64,000 bases of DNA, taken from NCBI GenBank assembly GCA_947471745.1, contig CANJKZ010001023.1, positions 620,001 through 684,000 on the forward strand. The letters are read 5' to 3'. This stretch comes from Closterium sp. Naga37s-1 (Eukaryota; Streptophyta; Zygnematophyceae; Desmidiales; Closteriaceae). Below the pieces are notes generated by a model that searched no databases, was not told the origin of the DNA, and saw only the letters and a list, made by a program, of their open reading frames with translations. Every line of letters begins with the position of its first letter. Position 1 is the first letter of the stretch. Below are positions 44,830-54,515 of the stretch, piece after piece. Both the position numbers and the translations under genes were made by a program.

Positions 44830-46039
44830 TTCTGAGAACCTATCTTTGTGACAAACCAGTTTTGCTGGAAATGCGTGTTTCTAAGGAGAAAGCTCAGGCG
44901 CGGAGGAGCAGCTGGAAAATGCCGCACAATGAAGGCGCCAGAGCGACCTCGTCTTGCCACGTGTGCGCCTTCCTCCACCAAGCAGGCGCTCTGCAGCGCG
45001 CCTCGGTTCTCCCGCAGCACACGGCGGGGGGGAACGTGAAGGGGGCGCGCGCACGGATAATCAGGAAGGTAGTGTTCTGTTCCGTACCGTGAAACGAGGA
45101 AAGAAGGGCAGAGACGTGATGAGATGGATGGAGGAGAGTACTTCAAAGCGGGAAAGTGGGAGGGAAGAATGAAATGGTGGGAGGAGAGGAGAAGAGTGGA
45201 AGGGAGAGGTGGGGATGAGGTGAGGCGGGATGGGGTGGGGTGGGGTGGGGTGGGGAAGGGAGAGAGAGGCCGAATGGAGAGCAGTAGAGGAGCGCGTGAA
45301 GGGGAAACCAACTGCATGGGTCGGTGAGTACTGTACAGAACAGAATTTGGAAAACCACCTGCCTGAACGACGCGCGAGGCTCTCTGATTGGTCCAACGGC
45401 GTCCCATCAATTGTGAGATGCCTTGCCATCTGCGCTCTGACAACACTTCCAAACAAGTTGTTATTTCGTGTAGCTACATTTTTGTGCGAACAGATATATT
45501 ACTGATCAAAGTACAGTGGAACGTAATATATTAGATTTTTTTAAGGCCATCATTTCCACAGGCTACACAGCGGGTATAATCTGGAATTTTGTTTATTCTG
45601 GAGGAGACTAAGGGAGAAATGAAATGAAGCAATGTAACAAAGGCATTGTGTGAGTTGGGAAAAGCTAGATTAACGTGTACTATTTTTGCAGCTGTACTTT
45701 TAGCGATCAGGCACTTTTCAAACCGCCAGCAGTATGCTTTTATGGAGGCGATTGCAGCCGCAGAAGTGCGAAGTGTGTCGGCAGCAGGACTGACGTCAGC
45801 AGAGAGATTGGCAATCCCAAGGGGTACTTCAGCGGCGATGACAGTCACTTACAAGACCCAAACAGCTTTAGCTGGCTCCACTTGAGGGTTATTTTATGAT
45901 GGTAATTTGGAAAATAGAGTAGTCCCATTCTAGCTTACGCTGACTAAGACCAGAGACGGCCGTGAAAGTCTATCGCATGAATCTGTGGTCATCCGTGCTT
46001 CACTAGAACCGTCGGAAGCGTAGACGAATCCTCTCGAGG

Positions 46040-46065
46040 TGAATTTTGAGTCGATTCAAAAGTCA
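46040..46065. repeat. 26-bp imperfect palindrome, core TTTTGAGTCGATTCAAAA
   Basis: Two mismatched pairs; outer arms TGAA/GTCA. Lies between the two copies of the 46-kb duplication. Confidence 0.8.
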
Positions 46066-46101
46066 AGGCTAGAGACAGCCGTGAAGTCTATCGCATGAAT
46101 C

Positions 46102-46121
46102 TTTTGAGTCGACTCAAAAGT
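46102..46121. repeat. Perfect 20-bp palindrome CTTTTGAGTCGACTCAAAAG
   Basis: Part of a 24-bp insertion (46103-46126) present in the second copy of the duplication and absent from the first (GCATGAATC|TGTGGTCATCC at ~45975-45994). Confidence 0.95.
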
Positions 46122-46439
46122 CACCTGTGGTCATCCGGGCTTCACTAGAACCGTCGGAAGCGTAGACGAATCCTCGCACGGTATGCCATCTGATCGTCGC
46201 TAAGGCTCCGCACACATTAAATATAGCCCTGACAGATTTGTCATCTCAGGTCTAGCCCTGACAGTACTCTGAGGTCATCTGTCAGACCTGTTTTGAGTCG
46301 TCGCCTATTCTGACAAGATTTGTATCAGATTTGTCTCTCCTGCTTCACCGCCTGCTCATCGTATCACTATCGCTGATTCCCGCATGGTAACGCCACTGTT
46401 GAACCACCACGATAAGTTAACCACGGAAACACTTCAACC

Positions 46440-48366
46440 ATGGCGGCGGTTACCCCACCGCTTCTCCTTTCCGGCATGGCCGTTCGCGTATTCGCACAAC
46501 CCAGGAAGATTTCCAGCAAATCGTCCATATCTTCTGGGAAGCTTCCCTCCTCTCCAGGCCTGCTCCTTGCCTCTCCAAGGTCGCTCTCTGCTTCCGCCCC
46601 TCAGAATGAAATCTTGACCAGACAGGGTTCGAACCCGGGTCGGGTGTTTGGAACATCTGCTGGACGAATTCTGGGAGGCAGAAACAGACCCGAGGTGCTT
46701 CGAAACTCTTCTGAGGGACCAAATATGCTTTCGAGCGGAGATGCATCCGGCAATCCCGAGGTTATTGGGCCAGAAGAAGGGCCAGAATCCGGTAGAAATC
46801 CGGATGAATCGAGGCCGAATCCAGATGCACTGAGGTGCGATTGCACTCTCGTGCACGGATCTGGGCGGATTGTGGATGGATTGACGCAAGATGGAAACAC
46901 TGGAAACATTTTTGAGGCGCCTAAAAGATCGTCCCGTCATACAGGAGCCTGGCGCAATCCCCATAGCTTGAGGCGGGATGGCGGGTGTGGTGACAGTGTG
47001 TGCGGGAGCAACTGCAACGGCGGCAACAAGGGCAGAGGCAGCAGGAGGAAAAGTGGCGGCAGCAGCAATAGAAGCAGCCGGAGTAAGAGCAGCAGCAGCA
47101 GCGTTAGCAGCGGCAGCTGTAGCAGCAGCAGTGGCAGCAGTAGCAGCAGCAGTGGCAGCGAGAGTAGGGGACTTTCAACTTGGAGAGTCTCCTCTATAAC
47201 GGTCACAAGCGATTCGTTACAAGGACAATCTGGTCCCGTTACAAGCATCCCACAGAGGAACACTTCATCTCCACAGAGGGCCAGGGCCCTAGAAACGGTC
47301 GTTCGTTATAGTCATGGGGAGAAGCCCTCTCTGTTGATGGATGACCAGGCCCTGCAGAACCTCCCGTTACAGTCACTTCGGACCCGTCACACCCCATACA
47401 AGGGATCTGATGGTGGTCAACGTGACTATAGCGGGAGCAGCAGCAGGGTGAGAGGAAGTGGCAGGGGCAGGGGCAGGCCCGGCAGGGGCAGGGTGGGGGA
47501 GAGTGGGAGGGAGGGGGAAAGAGGGAGGGGAGAGGAAACCCGGGCGGACAGACGGAAATCGTGGGTACAAGAAGGTAGGTCAGGGGAGGGAGGGAGGAGG
47601 GGAGAGGAGGAGGCAGATGAGAGAGGTGCGAGAGCGAGGGCTGCTGCGCTGCAGAAGTGGCTAGAGGAGGGGTATGCGCTGCTGTATGGCTCCCATAGCC
47701 CTCCTGATGCCTATGGCTCTCCTGATGTCTATGGTACTCGTGATGCCCCTGGTGCTCCTGATGTCTATGGTACTCGTGATGGCGTTGGTGCGTCTTCTGG
47801 TGGTGTTCGTGATGGCGTTGGTGGCAGTGATTATGCTGATTCTTTGAATTCAGGAAAGGCTGGCGCATGCGCGGGAGAATTAGCGGCAGAGGCAGCACAG
47901 GCAGCACCACCAAGCCCAGTACGAGTAGATTCGGCAGCAGCAGCACCAGCAGACCCAGCAGATCCAACAGGAACAGTCTCAGCAACAAGAGGGTCAGCAG
48001 AGTTATCCCCGTTTAAGGGTGCTTCGTTTCTGCAAGTGCCGTTTCTGGAAGTGGAGAAGATACCGGAAGGGCAGAGGTCGGCTGTAGCGTCAGCTGTAGC
48101 CAGGGAGATGTGGACGGCAGGCGCCGCCCATATCGTGGCGGAGATCTGCCGCCAGGTAACCCCTTCCCCGCTAGCTGCCGAGCTTGGCCGCTCGGTCCTG
48201 CCCTGGACGGCCCACGATGACGCCTGGCTGTTTCCTGCTGCTCCTGCTTCCAGCTCTGCAAAGGGTGCTGCTGGTGACTCTGGTACAGCGTTTACTCGTG
48301 CTTCTGCTGGTGATGCTGCTGCTCCTGCTTCCAGCTCTGCAAAGGGTGCTGCTGGAGCTGGAAGCA

Positions 48367-48401
<35 letters not shown>

Positions 48402-50725
48402 TCTGCTGGTGACTCTCGTGCTCCTGCTGGCGATGCTGCTGCTGCTGCTGCTGCTGGTGCTGGTGGGTTGAGCATGGGTCGGATGAGGATGAGGAGAAGA
48501 AGTACGAGCCTTGAAGCTGGTGTGCGGGAGGCAGCAGCAAGCGGGCGGCATGCCACAGAAAGTGGGCGGCATGCCACAGAAAGTGGGCGGCATGCAGTGG
48601 CTGAAGGTGGAAGGCAGAGGAAGAGTGGTGCTCATAACCAGGGATGGATCAACGGAGAAGTGAAGAGAGATATGGATTTGAAGGCGTTGGGAGGAGGAGA
48701 ATCGGCTATTAGGGAAGATGAGAGGGAGGCATGGAGGAAGGCGTGGAGGGAGGCAGGGAGGGAAGCAACGAGGCAAGCAGGGAGCGAGGCAGGGGGTGGG
48801 GAGCAGGAGGGCGGAAGTGAGGCGCGGGGAGTAGAGAAACGGGGAAGAATTAAGCGTGGGAGCAGCAAGAATTTGAGGAGTACGGATGGGGGGCGTGTGG
48901 GGGGGATGGATGGTGCACATGCAGCTATGGGGGGGATTGGTGTGGCATGGGAGAGGGGAGCTGCAGCATCTGGGGGTCGGTTGAGCCAAGAGGAAGCTGA
49001 GGCTTACAGTCGCGTGATGAAGGTGAGTGAGTGGGTGAGAGAGAGGGAGTGTGAGTGAGGGGCGTGTTACTGAGCAGTGATCGAGTGTGGGCACGCACGC
49101 GCACATGCATGCGGTGTTCGTCTGTGTGCGTGTTCACCATTCGTGGGCGCTCTTCCCTTCCCACCCACATGCCTCGTATGCTCTCAGGCAGTAGTGCAGC
49201 TCAACGTTCACCAGCGCAGGGTCGTTACCAGCGGTACCAGCACCAATAGGAGCAACAACATCAGCAACAGCAGCATCGCCAGCAGCAGCACCAATGGCAA
49301 TGGCCGTCAAAACAGCACCAGCAGGCACGCATCACCACAGGCAGCAATGAATGCAGACGAGCACCGTGTGGTGCATCTGGGTCACGCGGATCACACAGCC
49401 AATGACAACAACCGTGCCCGGGACCTTGTACATCTGTAAGTAAGCACGAGCATCTTGATATCCACGTATCCTTAGCACCCTAACGTGGCTCATTCATAAC
49501 AGCTTTCGTACACCCTTGGCACATATCCCCTTAGCTTTCAGACCCCTTTTGCTGCCCGCCCCCTTCGTTAGTTCAGTAGCCCCCAGGTGGATCATACCCC
49601 CAAACCCACACCCTCACCCGTTCGCCCCCACCCGCACCCCAGGGCGGCCCAGGCGCCCTTGGCTCAGCAGCGCCTGGTGGCGGCTCATTCAGGGCTGGTG
49701 CACTCCATTGCTCGCCGCTTCTTCGGCCACGGGGTGTCCCTCTCCGACCTCTACCACGTGTGTGAGGGGATGGGGTGAAGGGATGCACTTTCGGAGGTGG
49801 GGGTTAACAAGGGGACGATGGGGAAAATACCTTCTTTCTTCGGCCAGTTTTCTCCCTCCATTTCTCCCATCGTTACCTGCAACGCCCCCTCTCACCGCTC
49901 CGCCCTAGGTCCAACTATTGAATAAACAAGAAAAATGTTTTCCTTCTTTTGCTCTTCCCAACCGCTCCCTCCATAATCTGTGCACCAGGCGGGAGTGACG
50001 GCCCTGCTGCGAGCTGCAGCAACATACAGCCCCAACCTCGGTTCCCTCGCCTCTCCTCCAGCCTCGGGTTGATTCCCCAGTCGACCTGGAGATCATTGTT
50101 TTTTTCTCTCTCACCCCCATTCTCTGCACCAGGCGGGAGTGACGGCTCTGCTGCGAGCTGCAGCAACCTACAACCCCAATCTCGCCTCTCGAGCCTCAGA
50201 CCCCCCCACTCAACAACCCACCAACTCCGCCCAATTGAGAGCACAAGGGGAGGATAAGAAGGAGAAGGGGGATAAAGAGGAGAAGGAGCGGAAGGAGAAT
50301 AAGGAGGGTAAGGTGAAGGCATGGCAGGAGGACGAGTATGGAATGAGGAAGGGCCGGCTGTGGGCCCTGCCCGGGCTGCGGAGGAGAGCTGGAGTGGAGG
50401 GCAAACGGGGAAAGGCAGTGAGGGGGGGAGGGGATTTGGTGGAGGGAGGAAGCAAAGAGAATGCGGGGATGAGAGGAGAAGAGGAAGGGAAGGGGTTGGG
50501 GCAAAGGGTGTGTGAAGGGCCAGCTGACATTACACAGAAGGCGATGCAGGAGGAGAAGGGCCTTGCAATCAACTCAAATGAAGAGCAGGGAGAGGTGGTG
50601 GAGAAGAAGGAGGAGCAGCAGCAGGCGATGTCCTTCTCATCATGGGCCAGCCGTCTTGTTTACCAGGTGAGGCACCACCCCTCGCTGTAACCCCCACCCA
50701 CCACGCGCTCCTCTCGCCCCACTTC

Positions 50726-50757
<32 letters not shown>

Positions 50758-51076
50758 CAATGTCCTTCTCATCATGGGCCAGCCGTCTCGTCGATCAGGT
50801 GATCAGTCTTGGCAATTCTTCACCACCTTTTTACCTACCTGCCACCACCCCCCCCCCCCCCCACCCTCACCTTCCCACACCGCTTCGGTTCCTTCAACCC
50901 CATCTCACTCCCCCACGCACCTTTGGATGCCCATTAACCCTTCCATTCTCCTCTCTCCCCCGGCTCACCAGACCCTCCAGCAGGAGGTGTGGCGCCGGTC
51001 GCCAGTCTTCTCCTTCCCACGCTACGCCTACTTTCAGTACGCCGAGATTTCGGCTGCCTATGCTGTAAGCACTCTT

Positions 51077-51160
<84 letters not shown>

Positions 51161-54100
51161 CTCTTGATCTTCCTGTCTCTCGCGCAGGTTGTTTCTGAAA
51201 ATTCTCAGAAACAACCTGCAACGTTTCAGGCACTTCTGAAGCAGGTAGTGCACTTATATGTGCCTTGGATTGGATTCCAGATCCCTCAGCCTTGAATCCA
51301 TTCTCTTTCATCCTCTCCCTTTGAGTCGACTCAAAAGTCACCTCGTTTTGAGTCGACTCAAAAGTCACCTCGTTTTGAGTCGACTCAAAAGTCACTAGGT
51401 AGTGCACCTATATGTGCCTTGGATTGGATTCCAGATCCCTCAGCCTTGAATCCATTCTCTTTCATCCTCTCCCTCCATAACCTCCCTGATCACTCACTCT
51501 GTCTCCCCAACTTTCCCCACCACCTCTCACCTTCTGCCCCCACGCAGTCATTTCGCAAGCAGCACGCCCGGGAACCCACCCTCGCAGCCCTCTCAGCCAC
51601 CACCAAGTGACTTCGAAGCCGGTCCAAAAGCCTCTCTCTCCCTTTGCCCCTCACCCTCCGCCCCCACCCAGTCTTTCCGCAAGCAGCACGCCCGGGAACC
51701 CACCCTCGCAGACCTCTCAGCTGCCACCAGCCTCTCACCCCAACGGGTATGCTGCGGAATTTACCCGTGAACCTTAGGGTAGGTTCGGAATTTGCCCTTA
51801 ACTCAACGGGTAGGTTACGTAATGTGCCAATGAACGCAGTGGGTGGGGTATGCCACAATTTGTGCCCATGAATTTATGGTGACGTTGAGTAACATGCCCG
51901 CGATTTGCTGCAAGTTACCATCGCCCTTGCCTCCCTGTTATTCCTCTTGCCCACCAGATTGTGACTGTATCGAGGGCCATGGTGGGAATACACCTCCTGT
52001 ATGCTCTTGGTATCCCTCCCACCAGATCGTGACTGTATCGAGGGCCATGAGGCGAGTGAAGAACCCACTCTCCTTCGACGTCTCCTCCCTGCCCAACCGC
52101 ACACACGCTGAGACGTTCTCCTCTGATAAAACAGACCCCTGGCAGGTGGGTTTGAAGGAGGGTTGAGAGTGGAATGGGGATGAGAGGGGGATGGGGATGA
52201 GAGAGGGATGGGGATGAGAGAGGGATGGGGATGGGGAGTGAAGAAGCCACTCTCTTTTGACGTCTCCTCCCTGCCCACCCGCACCCATGCTGCTACCTTC
52301 TCCTCTGATAAGACGGACCCCTGGCCAGTGGGTCTGAGAGGAGGGATGAGAGTGGGGATGAGAGGAGGGATGAGAGTGGGGATGAGAGGAGGGATGAGAG
52401 TGGGGATGAGAGGAGGGATGAGAGTGGGGATGAGAGGAGGGATGAGAGTGGGGATGAGAGGAGGGATGAGAGTGGGGATGAGAGGAGGGATGAGAGTGGG
52501 GATGAGAGGAGGGATGAGAGTGGGGATGAGAGGAGGGATGAGAGTGGGGATGAGAGGAGGGATGAGAGTGGGGATGAGAGGAGGATGAGAATAGGAATAG
52601 AGTGCATGCTGGTAGCACGTGACGCAACCCCCCAATGTTCCGCCCTGCCCAACCGCACACACGCTGAGACAATTTCCTCTGATAAAACAGACCCGTGGCA
52701 GGTGGGTTTGAGAGTGGACTGAGAGGAGGGATGAGAACAGGGATGAGAACAGGGATGCGATATCGTGCTATGAGAGCACTTTGTTAGCATGTGTGTGGTC
52801 AGTCATTCCAGCGAGCTGCAGTTCTTAAGGAGAAGGTTTAACAAAGGTTTAACAGAGAAGGGATGAGAATACGGATGAGATATCGTGTTATGAGAGCACT
52901 TTCGTAGCATGTGACGCAACCCCCTATCCCTCTTCCCTGCCCAACCGCAACCGTGCTGAGTCCTTTTCCTCTGACTATGGAATCTACGGAATCTACTGTA
53001 CTGGACTGGACTGGACTGGACTGGACTGGACTGGACTGGACTGGACTGGACTGGACTGGACTGGAATGGACTGGACTGGACTGGACTGGACTGGAATGGA
53101 CTGGACTGGACTGGACTGGACTGGACTGGACTGGACTGGACTGGACTGGACTGGAATGGACTGGACTGGACTCATAAGAACACCTGGTCCTTCTCTCACA
53201 CGATCTCCCCTTCTTTCGAGCCGACAGTAACAACCTCCTCTCTCCCCCCTCCGCACCCCCCCCCCTCCCTCCTTCTACTCCCCCTGTTCTTCCCCATCCA
53301 ACAGCATCTAGTGAGCTCTGCTTTTGAGTCGACTCAAAAGCAACCCCCCCTCCTTCTACTCCTCCCGTTCTTCTCCTCCTGTCTTCCCCGCCCAACAGCG
53401 TCTACTGGACTCAGAGCATCTGGTCCTCCTCTCACACGCTCTCTCCTTTTTTTTGAGCCGGCAATAACAACCTCCCCCGCCTCTCCTTCTACTCCTCCCG
53501 TTCTTCTCCTCCTGTCTTCCCCATCCAACAGCATCTACTGGACTCGGAGCACCTGGTCCTCCTCTCACACGCTCTCTCCTCCCTCGACCCGCACCGCCGC
53601 CTCGTGAGTGCACTTTTGCTAACACATGGGCAGAGGCGGCGGGTACAAATGGGTAGTGGTGCGTACAAATGAGCAGAGGCGGTTACAAATGGGCAGAGGC
53701 AGGTACAAATGAGGGTACAGAGGGGCAGAGGTGGGTACGGATAAGCAGAATCAGCTGCAATTCTCTGTGCATGTGCCGTGTGTTCATGCACCTTCCCTAA
53801 GGAGTCGTGTTTTGAGTCGACTCAAAACACGACTCATTACAAGCGAAGGCAGCTGCAATTCTCTATGCATGTGCCGTGTGTTCATGCACCTTTCCTAAGG
53901 TCGTTGCAACGACGTTCGCCGTTCCTCTCCCTGACTTGCACCGCCCTCGCCCCCTTCGTTTCTGCACCCTGAATGAGCAGATTCTGGAGCTTCGGTTTGG
54001 CTTGCGGGGGTCTCGCCAAGTCTCACAAGAGGAGGTGAGTGCATGCTTCGGTGTGGCCTGCATGCATCATTCCACTTGGTGCACCATTTGACAAGTGACG

Positions 54101-54515
54101 ATGCACTGTGTTTGACATTCGTTCTTGCGTGTTTTTTCACAGATTGCTGCAGCGTTGGGGATGACACTCAAGATGGTGTCTTACTTGGAGGTGAGTGTGT
54201 GTGTGAAGGGGAGAGGGGAGGGGTGTGGGTGCGGGCGTGTGCGTGTGCGTCATTGTGTGCGTTTTGCTTATTTCGTGGTTATTTTATACTTTCTAAGCTG
54301 TCATTTGTGGTTGCTATGTTTTGCGCGTGTTTGTGGTGGTGGTGGGGGGGGAGGGGAGGGGGGGGGGGGGTGCGGGCGTGTTCGAGTGTGGGTGCGTGTG
54401 CGTGTGCGGAACGCACGGGTGTGTGTTTGTGCGCACATGTGTGTGAGTCACATTGCAGGTTTCAGCATTGAAGCAATTGAGGAAGGCATGTGTGGGTGGC
54501 ACAAATATGAAGTGA
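46440..54515 (+). CDS. Plastid-type RNA polymerase sigma-70 factor with long N-terminal extension
   Basis: Eleven GT-AG exons chosen among copies give 1332 residues in phase: 46440-49022, 49188-49435, 49643-49757, 50133-50666, 50972-51064, 51672-51746, 52026-52145, 53532-53603, 53981-54034, 54143-54190, 54459-54515. ATG in AACCATGGC context; MAAVTPPLLLSGMAVRVFAQPRK looks like a plastid transit peptide. Region 2 spans ~945-1190: AAHSGLVHSIARRF, AGVTALLRAAATYNPN, FSFPRYAYFQYAEI. Region 3 has FRKQHAREPTLADLS. Region 4 has SSLDPHRRLILELRFGLRG and the helix-turn-helix IAAALGMTLKMVSYLEVSALKQLRK, ending TNMK-stop. Sigma factors direct the plastid-encoded polymerase to promoters. Odd: ~860 low-complexity residues in exon 1, a charged ~140-residue insert in region 2, and tandem exon copies throughout. 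Confidence 0.85.
46909..46926. repeat. TTTTTGAGGCGCCTAAAA palindrome-like motif inside coding exon
   Basis: TTTTGAG-GCGC-CT(C)AAAA lacking one C, in sigma exon 1, read as NIFEAPKRS. The only example of the family seen in coding sequence. Confidence 0.6.
49989..50190 (+). repeat. Sigma region-2 exon start present twice
   Basis: CAG|GCGGGAGTGACGGCxCTGCTGCG (AGVTALLRAAATY) at 49989 and 50133, ~144 bp apart, each with an acceptor. The second runs on into the full exon. Confidence 0.9.
50625..50803 (+). repeat. Sigma exon end FSSWASRLVxQ present twice, with (CAG)9
   Basis: Exon-4 end (50625-50666) is repeated at 50757-50802 with its own GT. A (CAG)9 run (50731-50757) precedes the copy and supplies its acceptor. 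Confidence 0.85.
51079..51156. repeat. (TC)n microsatellite
   Basis: Almost pure CT dinucleotide run beginning 14 bp after a sigma-gene splice donor. Confidence 0.95.
51184..51219. repeat. 36-bp near-perfect palindrome with variant core
   Basis: GCAGGTTGTTTCTGA arms around AAATTC, one mismatched pair. Core TTTCTGA...TCAGAAA differs from TTTTGAG, but the design (AATT centre, arms extending into local sequence) is the same. Confidence 0.85.
51243..51472 (+). repeat. ~77-bp intron duplication flanking a palindrome array
   Basis: Copies 51243-51320 and 51397-51472 (AGGTAGTGCAC...TTGGATTGGATTCCAGATCC...) are nearly identical. The three-palindrome array fills the gap between them exactly. Confidence 0.95.
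51320..51396. repeat. Three TTTTGAGTCGACTCAAAA palindromes in a 27-bp tandem array
   Basis: Palindromes at 51320-51335, 51346-51363 and 51373-51390, each followed by GTCAC. Confidence 0.95.
51548..51746 (+). repeat. Sigma region-3 exon present twice
   Basis: FRKQHAREPTLAALSATTK (51548-51607) and FRKQHAREPTLADLSAATSLSPQR (51672-51746), each with acceptor and donor, 124 bp apart. Confidence 0.9.
51957..52985 (+). repeat. Partial copies of sigma exon IVTVSRAM...SSDKTDPWQ
   Basis: IVTVSRAM is repeated at ~51958 and 52026 (full). The exon end SLPNRTHAETFSSDKTDPW recurs at ~52255-52328 (SLPTRTHAATF), ~52645-52700 (ALPNRTHAETI) and ~52937-52978 (SLPNRNRAESF). Confidence 0.9.
52334..52588. repeat. 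24-bp minisatellite, 10 copies
   Basis: GGAGGGATGAGAGTGGGGATGAGA head to tail, with hardly any divergence, directly after the donor of an exon copy. Confidence 0.95.
53000..53171. repeat. (ACTGG)n pentanucleotide array
   Basis: About 33 units of CTGGA with occasional CTGGAATGGA. It grows out of the sequence CTACTG|GACTC that starts the sigma exon HLLDSEH, so it looks like an expansion within an exon copy. Confidence 0.95.
53165..53603 (+). repeat. Four copies of the sigma exon HLLDSEHLVLLSHAL
   Basis: A 5'-eroded copy at ~53165, a stub at 53305 (CATCTAGTGAGC), a degraded copy at ~53398 and the full exon 53532-53603. Two copies end in TTTNGAGCCG followed by CAATAACAACC-like intron. Confidence 0.85.
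53319..53342. repeat. Perfect 24-bp palindrome, TGC arms
   Basis: TGC-TTTTGAGTCGACTCAAAA-GCA, directly after the truncated exon stub at 53305. Confidence 0.95.
53752..53899 (+). repeat. ~50-bp duplication flanking the 34-bp palindrome
   Basis: 53752-53801 and 53850-53899 (CAGCTGCAATTCTCTxTGCA...CTAAG) are direct copies with two or three differences. Confidence 0.95.
53802..53835. repeat. Perfect 34-bp palindrome
   Basis: Arms GAGTCGTG plus TTTTGAGTC and their exact inverse. The outer arm GTCGTG matches host sequence that follows CTAAG in the second copy (GTCGTTG), so the arms include inverted local sequence. Confidence 0.97.

Larger units (their letters stand above)
44830..46439. other. Divergent intergenic region (~1.7 kb) between PC-esterase and sigma genes
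   Basis: Presumed shared promoter region. Includes a GGGGT/GGGAT-rich stretch (45220-45260), the duplication 45951-46034 / 46071-46175 with its palindromes, and a half-palindrome GTTTTGAGTCG at 46290. No gene recognised. Confidence 0.6.

Noticed and set aside
16646-53835. Palindromes as cloning or adapter artefacts (centres form SalI, EcoRI, AatII, NarI sites)
   Set aside because: Several different centres, degenerate copies with mutations, and site-specific arm extensions argue against adapters. Any self-complementary 4-mer between G and C gives a 6-bp restriction-like site. An assembly artefact is not fully excluded.
46440-54515. Bacterial contamination indicated by a sigma-70 factor
   Set aside because: The gene is split by at least ten GT-AG introns and has a transit-peptide-like N-terminus, so it is a nuclear gene for a plastid factor.
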